From contig JAALGZ010000011.1 of assembly GCA_015227615.1 (NCBI GenBank), positions 868,001 to 932,000 on the forward strand: a DNA stretch of 64,000 bases. Direction: 5' to 3'. The notes under the pieces were generated by a model. That model searched no databases. It was not told the origin of the DNA and saw only the letters and a program-made list of their open reading frames with translations. Every line of letters starts with the position of its first letter. Positions within the stretch are counted from its first letter, which is position 1. Positions 45,011 to 58,108 of the stretch are shown here, in pieces. The DNA is from Labyrinthula sp. Ha (Eukaryota; Sar; Bigyra; Labyrinthulida; Labyrinthulaceae). Made by a program: the position numbers and the translations under genes.

Positions 45011-48000
45011 CTTTAGATCTTTATTAGATGTTAGTTTCACTACTTGGTCGAACACAATTCTACCCATAAATATAATTTATTTCATATTCTGGTTATATTA
45101 CCATCCCCAGTTAAGCCTTTAAACTTTAACATAGTAAATACATATTTTACCCTGGGGCCAACGAGACATGGGTATCTTTACTCTCAACTTATTTTGACAT
45201 ACACTTAGGCGCCAATACTTAATATAAACAGCGAAAGTCTTATAGGTTTGATGCTAGGCCATGAACTCAATAATGTATTGAAGCATGAGTAAATAGGGTT
45301 TTCATTATCATAGGAATCAAACATACTGGGGGGTTGGTTTAGTGTGTTCAAATTTCTTGCAACGTAAGAAAGGATTAGGGGTCAGTTATGTCCAAATTAA
45401 AGGGCAGATGAGTTTTAAACCTCCGAATAGAGATCTAACAAGATGAGATGCATAAGTAAATTATTCTTTAAGTAGAGTTTCCTCGTGGAACGGATATCAG
45501 TCAGCAAAGAACAATTTTCTCAGAATACGAAGAAGATGTAGGTGCAAGTTAAAGGATCATCACTTTAACGCATCCTCTGATGTAAGACTTTTGTCTGGTT
45601 TTGGAAGATATATATCCTAATTAAAACTGCCATATTGGGCATCAGTCAATCACAAAACTAATTCAATACATGGGTTAAACCGGTGGCAACCCATTTGCGA
45701 ACCTATGCTAGGTAATCATTTTTCAAGGCTATTCGGCTACAAAAGTAATATTAAGTGTTATTAGTATTAAGCACATATTTTACTGTAAGTAATAGCATAT
45801 TTTGGTTTTGCACCATCTGTAAAGAATAAGTGGAAGCAAGAAGTTTACTTGTGCTAATGATTAAACCCCAAGAATATACTATGTAACAGGAGAAATAAAC
45901 GTGTGCACCCAACGAAACTTAAGTTAAGTTTCAACATATCACTGTTTCGCTAGTTTTCTTGAATCATATATCCTAAAATACTCTATGTCACCTCATATTT
46001 CTTGAATAAAATATCTTGTCGTGTTTTAAGTGAATTGAACCTCTTGTTTTCTAAACTTGATCTTTTTTAGTTACATCTTCTATTCAGAACTCTTCAAATG
46101 CATAAATATTTACATATATTTTCCGACCTATAACTTTAGTAAAACTAAAGAAAGTTTCTTTCGCTTCTACTTAAATAGTGCCCCGAGTCTATTGGTTCCT
46201 CCTCTGTTCATTTACGCATCTATGCTTTATTTCATGTTTTCCGGGTACTAGACAGAGAATCTTACATCCTGCTCCAGGAGTAGATATCCGAACTTTATTT
46301 TGGACATATCCCATTCCAGCTTGTCCAAGTGATATGACTAATCTCCTCGTGTCATAGAAGTGAACATGTTAATATGGGAGTTAGCAGTCTAAGTTTAACA
46401 TGAAAATTTAGTCAAAGTAAGAAAACAAGGCTGGTAGTACAACGAGTAGAGAGCCCAAAACTATATTATTGTATTATTATTTTCTTGAAATTAACCGGTC
46501 CCCTTTATACTGTTACTTTTCAATTACTTAACTTTTGAAGAAATATTTTCACTATTCGTTAGTAAAGCACTTGTGGTACCTTGCACGGGCCAAATAAATT
46601 AGCGTCTCACACCACTGAATTTGTTCGACCGGTATCTTTCTGAGTTCGTTCCAGATCTGAATATAGCGTTAAATGCACTATATTCTGATCCAAGGTATTT
46701 ATACTGATCATATAACAGTAATCTATTACTTGCACAGATATGACGGGTACACTTAGAGGGGTGATAGCTTGCAAAATCTAGTTTACGTTACGCAAATGCG
46801 AAGCATTCGCATTTATTTTCTCGTTTACCTGAATATTAGACTTTAGCATATATTTATTAAATTACAGGGCTCCATATTATCTTGTTGTAAATTTCTGACA
46901 ATAAGAAACATGATCTTTCATGCTTCATTGAATGAGTTATAGGTTTTTTTGATGGGAACAAAAAAACGTTCAGAAGCTCACTGCGCTAAGAATCCCCATG
47001 TTGTGTACAACACAACTTCATTCCTCGCATTAATTTCTGAGCTGAATTAATTGTGTTAAAGCAAAATAGCTCTCTTACAACAATGAAGACTAACTTAGTC
47101 AACTTCCCCAATTATAGATATCATGTTACTACAACGCAACTCAGAAGAAGAGCCAAAATAATTTTCCTACTAATGAACTGATACACAAATAATTTTAAGG
47201 AGAGTGCTACAGATTGTTTTTTATATTTAAAACTACTGCAGCCCTGACATGAGTAATAAACGAGTGATTTATGGGTAATGTATCATATGTGTATTGCAAC
47301 AGTTGAAGAGGAGAACAAGTGGAATATGGATATGCAAAAAAAATCCATTAACTCTCTCTCTCTCTCTGCCCAAGAGTTCTCTTAGATATCATGCACCTTT
47401 CTAGCTCCTTCAATCTTGGTATATTTCATATTTGTACCTAAAATTGAATAAATTTGTGGAAGCAAACACTTTCTCCGATAGCTTGAATCCTTTTGATTTA
47501 GCTAAAACAGACTCTTAAAACGTACTTAATCTGAAATAGATTAAATTAGTATTGCCCCTGTGTTTGGGATCTTTTCAGTTTTTTCGTTATAACAGAGGAA
47601 TTGTTAAATTAAACTTCGTCTTTATGTTTGGTTGACCCTTTTACCCAGTTTTAGCTTAATAAAAAATACCAACATATGAACAAAGTCAAACCACTGAATC
47701 TACAATTTGATATGGCATTGGTAACTTAGGAACAATGTTGGTTCTGTTTTTCTCGTTTTTAAAATTTACCCGTTTCTATATTAAGATATAGTTTCGGGGA
47801 TCTTGTTCCGCTTATTTACAAAGAATCTCAAAGAATTAAACATGGACATTGCAATGGGCTGCAGAAAATGCTCATTCAGGAGTTTATTTTGACAGCACCA
47901 GAAAGATGAGTTGAACTCTGTTGATCCATTCTTTGGCACCAGAAAATTATTGAAAATAAAAATATTTGAAATTTTAGACCCTTAAAATATACCAAGAAGC

Positions 48001-51000
48001 ATGATTAAGTTTATAGTTGTGGTTTCACTTACCTTAAGTTCATTTTTGGTAATTTACTCAGCAACACATCACTTCTATCATTTTCCTAGGCCTTCATCTG
48101 GAATAAAGCTAACCACGAGACCTAGAAAATATGAGAAAAATAGCAGTTATTCCCAAATAATTACTTTATAATTCCTCCACAAGTTTAGCTACGAATGAAT
48201 CTCTGAAAATTCAGCCTCACACTACTGCTAAATTCTCTAATTCCACAAGATGTAATTCATAGACTTCACGTGCTATCCAAATACCCTTCATATTTTTTAC
48301 TATTGTTTAGTTCTGGTAAAATCTTCTGATCTCGGAAAAAGAGAATTGGCTCGCTCCAATAATTATTTCTTTGGGGTGTTTATTTTGGATATCATGGATT
48401 TGCAACGGAAATGAACTTTAAGAAATCAAAGAAAACCAATCACCTAGAACTTAACAGTAGAAAACAACAGCAACACAATACATAAAGTTAAAGTCCGAGT
48501 ACAATTGAGTAGTTACTTATAGGCAGCTTTTTTGCCAGCTGACTAAGAGGGCAGGGCACTAGTGATAATGAGAATTAGTAACTCATAGTGGCAGGGTATT
48601 GGAATATATACATAGACATTAAGCCTAAGACTAGTTTTCAAAATGTACATTTTTGGATACTAAGTAGATTTCTAAAACTTTATTTTAATTTAAGAGTAAA
48701 CCATGGGTACTAAAAATATAGAAAAATCAGAATTCCACAATCCCAAACCATGATTGATTTAACCTGATTCAAAGACATGCTATGTTAAACTCACTCTATT
48801 CAATAGAAGAAAGAAAAATATCAACGCCTATACACCAGAAAGAAAGAGAAAATTAAAACATAAGTTATAACTTCATCTCATAAAATTATACAAGCTCGGA
48901 AGTATAGCTTCAATGCTTAGCCAAAGACTCGTTTTTGTTTAATACCAAAACAAAAATTTTCTATACAATACAAATGTGCTCTGTTCACTACGCTTATTAA
49001 GGGCCTAGAATAAAACCATTTAATCAAGATGCATCAGGTTGTGAAAAACCACAATAAAGTCACAATCAAAATAATAACCTATTTTATCTCCCAGTCACCT
49101 ATAAAATCTGTATCTGCGACTAAATCTGAACAACTAATCGGTTAGCACCTCTTCAACTGGCATATGCCGTGTTGTTTGAGACATGATATCCGACTAAAAT
49201 TGCTTTAATCCTAAGTTCAGTACACCAAAGATTTTCACCATATCATCCCACCCTCCCACTAATTTGATTTAAAATTTGGGTTAGATCATATATTGGTTTA
49301 TATTTCCACTTCATTCCAGATGATGAGAAGATCCTATGCCATAGAAAAGAATGTTTACATATTTAGGTTTTCCTTTTCCCCACCCAGTGCTATAGAAAAC
49401 AGTAGTTAGTAGCAAAACCAACGGTAGAAAAGACACAATCTGTACCTGTAATAGGAAACCAACAGAGTCATGAATACAATTGAAGAAAATTATTGCTAAG
49501 AAGTTTAATGTTCAAATAAAGTACGATTTGGAGAGTTCGGAAGCTAAATTCTAGAGCAAGAGATTTTAAGTAGCAAAAAATAAATACGGAAAAAGATAAG
49601 ACGTTAGACTGACAGATTATCTCTTTGCTTTTAGCAATTCTAATGAGCGAGATAAGCAAGCAACATTTTTTTAGATGGTTTCACTATCATGATAGAAATG
49701 TCGAGCTCATATTGATATCATGGTCCAAAAGGATGGTGACTAAAATGTAAGGAGATGAACACTGGGTTTAAAGTTATAGAAAATATTGAAAGGTGGTGCA
49801 TAGTCAATAGGACTCTTTATCTTATCATTTTTAGTGGTATAATTTGTTTTGATTATGTTAGGAACACTAACTATTATTTCGGTTAACAAGAATACAAAGT
49901 TCTTGGTACAACCAAATTAACGGGGCTCATGGAAAGCGTGATGAGTAGAGTTATGTAACAATATTCTGGCAAATTTAAGCAATCTATACGTTCTCTGTCA
50001 TTACTTTAATTCAGCACCAAATAAGGCAGATATTAAATAAAATAAATGTTGAAGTGAAAAAAAAATGTCCTTGGAGAATACATATTAGTCTTAAGCATGA
50101 TCAGGCAATTGTTCGTGTTAAGAAACTTTACATTTGATAGCTTAATGTTTGTAGAAGTCTGCAAGTAACTTCTCCAAATGAGCACTGGGTTTGTTTATGC
50201 CCAAAGGATTCATTTTGGTCTCTAATACAGAGCAAACAGGTAAAATATAAAAATACAATATGGCGTTAAGATATGATTTAAAAAAGCATTGATTTTTTTG
50301 CCCCCTCAAAAATACTGGAATTATCATACTCATCATATTTACCGTTAATTTCCGAATCTGTTATTGTTTCTTAACAGATATACCAATAGGTTAGAGTTAG
50401 CAAAAAAAATCTGATAGTTACCATTGATCACAATATTTAGCATAAGTGATTGATTTATTATAAAGAAGCTTGTTGATCTTATACAAGAAAGATTTTTTGA
50501 AACGTTTAACAAATAACACTTGTCATTCTGTAGGTAGAATTTACTGTTCTTAATTTAGTATATTTTTATATTTTGAGCTAATTAATCAAAAGAGTCGAAG
50601 TAAAATAATTTTTTGTGTCAAGAAAGAAAAAAAAAAGATGTCATATGATGAGAAATCTATTTTAAAACAGTATAAGGAAAATGGGGTAGGCCGCATCTTT
50701 GAGATAAAATGGTATATCTTTTGATTAAGGTTATTATAAGGATGGGTAGAAATGAAACTGAGTCGGAAATGTTCAACAAGGCAACCAGAACTTTTCTCCA
50801 AAGTACGACGGTGAATAAGAACATAATTTGGTTAAGGTAAGATGTACCCTTCTCAAAGAATATAGGTTTGAAAATTGCCCACTTTTTGTTCTCAAAGAAA
50901 AATTTGAATGGTTATTAAATCTGTTTCCAGCAGTTGATTTCTTGCGGTATTTTTTGTCCTTATTTTAAGGTAGGTTTAATGACTGTTCAATAAGTGGTGA

Positions 51001-51569
51001 TAATTTCAACATACTCTCTAAAACCAAAATATTACCTAGGTTGAATAGGGTGAAGTAATTTTTTATTATTTACTTACTATAGTTTTACTCGCTGTGAAAT
51101 ATTATCTTTTGAGTATTTTAATATTTTTGTGTGCAAGAGAACAAAAGTCGAAAGGTGGTGGTCTATTTTTCTCTTGTTTCATATTTAGGTTTTGGTATAA
51201 CAATTTTACTGCAACTGAATTATCAAGTATTTTTCAAACATTATCAGAAAATAATATTATGAAGTATTTATAGTAAAGGAATCTTTTGGTTAAAGTTTAG
51301 TGTTTGGGACGTGCTGGAGTATAAAGAATATCAAGAAAAGAAAACAATAGTTGGAGGTGTAAAACATTTACTTCTGGGAAGTCCATCTCTTTGTTACTTC
51401 CAGTTATGTAGTTTATTTTATTTATTCCTTAGGTTTCTAATATCTGAAATAGAAGACTTTATAACAAATTTGGTTGAACCAGTTGAAAAACATCCTTCAC
51501 TTTTGTATTTGGAAACAAGAAATAAAACGATAAGAAATAAAAAACATTTGCTATATATTTCAGTATTTG
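45011..51569. other. 6.5-kb AT-rich desert, no supportable gene
   Basis: No open frame over 75 codons with any domain. A short (CT)n microsatellite occurs at about 47353-47368. Nothing else is identified. Confidence 0.55.
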
Positions 51570-53109
51570 TTATAGGAAAGATATGATGAAAAACTCTTTT
51601 TGAATGAACTTAAACTATTATTTATGGGTGGTGGTAAAACAGGAAAAACTTCAACAATAAGAAGTTTATGTAAAAAAATTATGAAAGATATTTCTTCAAC
51701 TCTGGTTTTGGAAGATACAAACATTTTGTAAATCAAAGAAAACAATTTCAAACCTCTCACTAAATATGAACTCAGTGCTCAAAGAGTGAAAAACGCTCTT
51801 GCCATTAAATATGATTTGTTCATTAAGTAGAAAAAGTTTCCAAATATAATCTTCCTTTTGAAAAAGAACTGCTGAAAAGAGCTGCTCCATATGAAGAGCT
51901 TCTAAAACTGTTTACTAGAGACGGGGACACTGAGTATGAGGCAGACAACCCTTTCTATCGTGTTTCTGATTTTTGAAATCAATAAATTTTTTCTTCTCTT
52001 CATCGTGCTTTTATGAGTCCAAATGCAGTTTATGTTCTTGTATTTAATTTAATAAAATCAAATAAAAAAGATATGAATATACTTAAATTCTGGTTAGAAA
52101 GTATTGTCACAAATGATCGAAGAATACCTATTATTTTTATTGGAACTAATTTAAAACTATTTCCTAGGGAAAATAAGAAAGAAGAGCTAGAAAAGACTGA
52201 ATTTAAAGTTTTTAAATTTGTTTTTGAAACTTACACTCGTTTTTAGGTACCAATAAATGAGAAGCTTAGTTTTTTTCTGTTGAGAATTCAAATCCTTCTT
52301 CTAAAACTATTACTGAGATATATGAAAAACTTAAAAGATTTGCTAAAGAGGATATATTTTTTAGAAAATATGTTAAGACTGAGTTAAGGTTACCTTATGT
52401 TTGGGTTTTATTTTTGGAAAATTGTAGAGAAGAATCTAATTATCTAAATTTAAAAAAGTTCAAGATTAGAGCAAAATCTTGTAACTTTACAGGCAGAGAT
52501 AGTGAAAATATGCTTGATATTTATTCAAGAGCAGGAATTATTTTCTACCATAAAAAACTTGAGTTAGCTGAAGAAGTAAATTTTATATTTTTTGCACCTT
52601 CCTATATAGCTCAAGCTTTAGGAAGTTTTATTCGGGATTCAAATCTTCATCAACTTGCTTTTAGGTTGAATTCAGAGATTTTTCCTGAATATAGAAAATA
52701 TATTGATTTCGGAGTTATAAGAAAAACTTTATTCAATATCCTTCTCAAGAAGTATACTAAAGAAGAAAGAGAATATGTTCTAAAAGTTGCTTTAAGTAGT
52801 ATGATTTTATTAAAATATGATGAACAAACAGAAAGTTTTATTGTTCCAGAATTGATTCCTGTATTAAAATATAAGAGAATTAAACCATCAACAGATACTG
52901 AGGACTACATTGAATTTCAAAAACCAGTTAGCTTGATAACGTTCTTGAGTGCAGTCCTTGAATATAAAAACAAACATCAACCAAAAGATATTTTGTTGCA
53001 TCGATATTTTGCAAAATTTATTTTCAATCCTGACAAAATTGTTGATATGTTTTTACTAAATGAAAAAAAACTTGGTTTAAAATTAGTAGAGATTACTTGG
53101 TTAAAATAA
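51570..53109 (+). pseudogene. Decayed ROCO-family gene (Roc GTPase and COR domains)
   Basis: Roc: a P-loop 'LLFMGGGKTGKTSTIRSL' at about 51615-51670, then in another frame 'HRAFMSPNAVYVLVFNLIKS' (the strand and helix after switch II) and 'IPIIFIGTNLKLFP' (equivalent of the NKxD strand) to 52246. COR: an open frame from about 52280 to 53109 with 'LRLPYVWVLFLENCREES', 'MLDIYSRAGIIFYHKK', 'APSYIAQALGSFI' and 'MILLKYDEQTESFIVPELI', all good matches to the domain order. The reading changes frame twice, and the switch-II DFGGQE motif near 51970 carries two stop codons (TGA and TAA in place of Gly and Glu). None of the changes coincides with a GTA...TAG mini-intron. No kinase domain follows, although many ROCO proteins have one. 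The 5' limit is unclear; a possible leader frame lies at 51311-51586. Confidence 0.75.
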
Positions 53110-54539
53110 TTTGGATATATTAAGAACAAGAATCACCAATTAGTTGTCTTCTGACATGGTTTTGCTTGAATATTGCTAAGTTTGTTCAGTTGAGCAATAA
53201 CATAGTTATAAAACCTGTTGTACATTGTGTCTATGATTTGAGTTTCTATACTGATCTTATGTAGTAATTGTTTGTATTACAGATTTAACTCATAATACAT
53301 TTATATGTAATCCCTGAGTATACGAATAGAATAAGAGGTGTCGACTGGAAACTTTCAATTATACTAGCTTTTTATGGACGAGAGATCGCAAAATTATTTT
53401 TTTATTCGAGGCCTTGGTTAGAAGCCGGGATGACTAATAACACCGAGAATGAAAATCCACCGGGTCGAAACAAATACATTGCTTAAAGGACTAGCAATGT
53501 TTTAACTGTAACATCATCTTTCTTTTTCTTTTATGTTCTGGAACAGGTGTCACATAGCCCACATTAGGAATGATGAAACCAAAATTAGACTCAACACTTG
53601 ATACCAGATTTGCTGGATCATGAGGTATGCACGGGGAGAAACTATGGCAGACAGAGGCAGTTAGACACAGTTTTGGATTTTTTAAAGTAGAGTAAAAGAA
53701 AATAGAGAAGATAGATTTTGTTCGAGTTTGTCGTAATGCAGTTGAACTATATATAGGATATAGAGGAGAGCCTAGATTTTTAAGCATAACTAATTCTCAC
53801 AAAAATAAAAATAATTAAATTCAAAAAGCTTTCAAAGAACTTCATAGATATTGTTGCCGAGTCGTTCCTTCACTGTGAAACTTTTTTACGTATTTTGATT
53901 GGGGTGTCATAGTATGCAATTGTTCTCTCTGGTACGAAATTCTCATTCGGTGCATTACCATGACAAATCGCCACCATTTGAATTTTCCAAATCAAAGATG
54001 CTAATGAAAGAAAGGCTGTAAATAAATCCATTATGACATCAATAGTCTCGCTTGCAGAAGAGATTTTATGGTTGAAACCTTTTCACCCGTTTTCGGAATT
54101 AGGCTCTGCAACTCTGGTCACTAGTGCTCTCCTTTTGTGTATGTTGTTTATACCTCCAAGCTATATTGAGTCATTTAGGACCGCTTGGCGATAAAGACAT
54201 TTACTTAATTCAAGTAATTGGAATATATACATGTATATCATTTGCACTGAGATTGATGAGAAATAGTTTATGTTATATTCAATATATTTCTAAGAAAGCC
54301 CATGAAACCTTTCATGCTAAGAGCCAAACAACAGATGATATCAGAAGTAGAACTCGCTCCAAATCACAGTAAAAAAAAGAAAGGGAACGAGGTTCAAGAT
54401 TCTTGGGCAACTCACAACAGAAATACATAAAAAAAATATAATATGATCGCCAAGCCATATTTCTATATATAAAAGTGGCGTTTTATAAAAATAACGTGAA
54501 GAATGCATTTAAAACAGTAGAATATATAGTTAGAAAATG
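53110..54539. other. 1.4-kb spacer with two doubtful small frames
   Basis: A 98-codon minus-strand frame (53787-53491, true ATG) ends in a basic tail 'PEHKRKRKMMLQLKHC' and could be a small organellar protein. A plus-strand pair, ATG at 54033 reading 'LAEEILWLKPFHPFSELG' and a second frame to 54372 with a hydrophobic segment 'YLIQVIGIYTCISFALRLM', could be a membrane protein split by an intron. The best GTATGT...TTTAG splice (40 nt) creates a stop at the junction. I do not call either as a gene. Confidence 0.35.
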
Positions 54540-56450
54540 ACGGAAGTTACAAAAGACGATGAGAAAACGCCAGCACGAGAGCCTGTGAAACTGAAGAAGG
54601 GTATCGGTATTTACCAATCATATCGAAATCCAATGGAAACCGAGAGCTTAAATAACAACACATATATGATAGAAATATCTGAAAAGAGAAAAAAATAGTC
54701 CCATTTTACCCACTTTCCTTGCATTAACCGGAAGCATTATCAAAACACTGAATAACGTAAAAGCGCCTAGTTAAAACCAGATAAAAGATAGAGTCTTACA
54801 AAGGATGGAGCAGTAAAGAATGCCTTCTGCAGCTAGTACATGAAATCTTTCTGGAACTATCGACAAATAAGCAGAAAGAAGAAATGAAATTATCTTACGC
54901 GAATATGAATATATTTAATAAGAAAGGCAGTAGCCAGGATTCAGGGAATCTGGCTCCGATATATCTCTTGAGCACATCTTAGAAACTGTTGAAATTAATA
55001 ATTAACAAGAGTCAGACACTAAACAGTTGAGTGTACGACTCTCTCCTTACTGACTGTTTACACTCTATATAGTTATAATACAATATTACATTACCACACA
55101 ATTGGTGCAACTTTACATAATACATCTTTATGAATACATAAGCATCGGAAACAACAGATCGTAAAACCTCAATATCTCAACAAATACTGGGAGTTAGAAG
55201 ACGTTACTTATATCATTTTAAAACTCCTTTCAAGCTATTTCAGTTTGTTTAATTCGATAAACGCATCTTTATGCACATATAGACGATATGGACAATTACT
55301 TGTCCAACTACAAGTGTCTAAAAACTCAATTTGAAGGAAAAAACATGTCATTTCCACATTGGGGTTTGTGAGTGAACTGGAGTGTATTAAAAAATACAAA
55401 TACTACTGATATACCTTCTAAGGTATATCAAGAGAAAGGACAAAGACACTCTATTTATTCATTGACTTCTACAAAACTCTTGAGTGCTGTAGAGATGAGT
55501 CTCCCAAAGCTGCTTTACTTGAGCATGACATTACTTCTTCTCTTGGGAATATTGCAATGTGCTAAAATAATAATGCAATAGTACATGTAAAAAGTCAAAA
55601 ACGAGTAGAAGAGTAATTGTTGCTCGAGGCGTTATTCAAGGAGATTGATTAAGTCCAGCTGTTCTTATAATAAGTTTGAACTCTCCCCTGTGAAGATTCG
55701 CAAATATTTTAAATATTATATTCAGGAAAAGAAACCCTTTGGGAAACAAATTGGATTTTACCCATGATATCTTTATATCTACAAAAAACATCAAGCAGCT
55801 GCAGAATTCGCTCACGCGGTGAAAGAAGTATCCATAGCTTCCTTGCCATAGACAAATGCAAATAACATCAAGCTCATAGGGATTGTGAATCGAAATAAAT
55901 TATTTGTAAACTTAATCACTACTCAAGTGAGCTAGATTATATAAGAATTTACTCGTGAATTTTGTGGAAGAGAAATGGAGCTATTCATAGCTTCTATGAC
56001 CATATGGCTCCATCTTTGCGACCTGGAACTGCAAAAGCAAAAAGTCGTAAGAACGAAAATACAGAAAAGTGAGCAATCAAATGGTATATCCTGAACTTAA
56101 TTCCTGTAGAGACTCAAATAAACGCCAGACTTGGGTAATTATCTGTAGTAAAATCCTTCTCCTATCTAGGAATTATAGCAGTGGCAGATTCACCTGTTGA
56201 ACAAAATCCAAACACAAACATACAAGGAACAACCAGTATCCTGAAGAACGTAAATTCGATCATAAAAAGTAATCAGTTAAATAAAAAACGAGACCTAAGC
56301 TTGGTTGAAGCACTTCTGATGGCAATGTTAAGTTTTAGATCCGTATTCTGGAATTTGGAAGAACCCTGCAGTCATAGCCTTGAACCAACTTTTTCACAGG
56401 TCAAAACTCTCTATATCTCCAAAATCTAAACTTAGAAGCGAAGAAAATCG
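54540..56450 (+). mobile_element. Decayed non-LTR retrotransposon (LINE) reverse-transcriptase remnant
   Basis: Pieces of a LINE-type reverse transcriptase appear in order on the plus strand across all three frames. 'NLAPIYLLSTS' near 54940-54980 corresponds to the P-x-x-x-R-P-I-x-L region. 'LYLFIDFYKTL' near 55450 is motif A. 'VARGVIQGD' followed by a stop and 'LSPAVLIISLN' near 55619-55675 is motif B. 'KLDFTHDIFIST' near 55750 is the equivalent of the YxDD box. 'YLGI' near 56160 and 'LSFRSVFWN' near 56330 lie in the thumb region. Numerous stops and frameshifts show that it is long dead. A 54-codon frame starting at 54537 may be its original N-terminus. Ends and target duplications could not be recognised, and the remnant may extend to about 57300. 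Confidence 0.72.
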
Positions 56451-58108
56451 GAAGAAGATCCAAAATCTAAAAATAGAAGACTTCGATTTGTTAAAGATAT
56501 TGCTAAGAAACCAGAAGGACTGACTAGAAACTACAGGAGCAAAGAACAAATATTCGACAAAGTATTAAACCAAATCGCTAGAACTCACGACTACCTTGTC
56601 TTCCCACACAGATCAGCTTCAGAAACAATCATCTACTTAAAAGATAACCCACGACTCCTTCTCATCCACCACCAGCAAACACAGCTGGAGCTGCGATGCA
56701 CTATTGTACTAAACTCGGACCTCAGCGACCCTGCCTACCTTCTCAGGAACCAATGAATGTAGCCCACTGAGTGACATGCAACATAACCCCATCCCTTCTC
56801 TCACTGGGAAGAGAAAAAAATACCCTCACTAACCATATACAGAAAATATCCCTCGGATCTTGCTATTATATCTTGTTTGAATGTTCGATAACCATGATTA
56901 TATAGTTACAACTTTGGAGCACCCTCAAAGTGAGGTTGAATTCTTCTCGTGATGTGAAACGGGCGGCAAAATGCATCAAGCAGGGGGAAACCAAATAGAA
57001 GGGCTAGCTCGTCAAAATCATTTAGTTCTAGTTCATATATGTCATGGTCATAGCTTCAGTTTGACATCTTGAGGTCTCGATGTTATCCTTCATGACTCGC
57101 TTGAGCTATTTCAATCTTTTGTGCATTTATTCGTATTTTCTTTTAGATTTGCAAATCCATTTTGAGCAATCAGGGTTTTGATCAAGATGATGATCAAGAA
57201 GCGGCTAGGACAGCGAATAATCCATATCTCAAGATATTGTGTCAATGTAACAGAACCAGATGACGATAGATAAAAAGCAAGACAACTATTCAGAGAAGTG
57301 TCTTCATGGCCAGGAAGAAACCTCTCTCCAGTGACTGTATAATATGGCAGTCATTATGACTAGGAAATAGGCAGTGTTGTTGCTCTCTGGTAGTTAAACC
57401 TTAGGCTTGACGATACATTAGCATGAAATTTATGAAACAGCTATTTAATAGATTTATTTTTCTTATCTTCTAATGCTCCCCACAAAATTAGTTTCAATTC
57501 ACATAATGTATAAGATTCGTTCACATGTCCAATCACATAAATCTTTAACCCTTTCCAACCAGCTTTTCTTGCTGCCCACTATTTCTTTGGGACAAACTAC
57601 CATCTAAAAGTTTGCTTCCTGGAAGGCCATGCAAACCAGAAAATTCATCAAAAGGACTTGTCTACTTAAATTAGGTACCAAGACAAGCTCCAGACCCAGT
57701 TCTCCCTGTTTTGAGCCCAGCTCATTCGAAGAGGGGCTATACCAAATCGCACGAAGCTTCGACTTGCCTCTTCCCTGCAGTTGATGAGGTGTATAGAGCT
57801 ACAGCACACACTAGAATTGCTGATACAATGATAATTTGTTCTAGTTTCTATCGAATAATTAGTTCCCGAAAAATTAATTTCAAAAACCCATTTTCACCTT
57901 GTAGCCGTTAAAAAAGTTAACTAGCGAATCAAGATACTTGCTGATATTCAGTGGGAAAAAACACTGAGAATACCATGCAGCAGGGAACTCGTGTGCAAAG
58001 ATGATATTTGGGAACTGGTGTGAAATATACCTCTTGATATATCTAGGTACCAAGGATGAGAAGTAACGAGTGGTTTCGCTTCAGAAGCAAACAGCAAACC
58101 ATAAACAC
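56451..58108. other. Spacer before the polycystin-like gene, partly possible LINE 3' remnant
   Basis: No supportable gene. Slightly less AT-rich than the other deserts. It should contain the promoter of the large gene starting at 58109. Confidence 0.45.

Noticed and set aside
47353-47368. Short CT-rich tract considered as a CRISPR or satellite array
   Set aside because: A simple (CT)n microsatellite only; no spaced direct repeats exist, and CRISPR is not expected in a nuclear genome.
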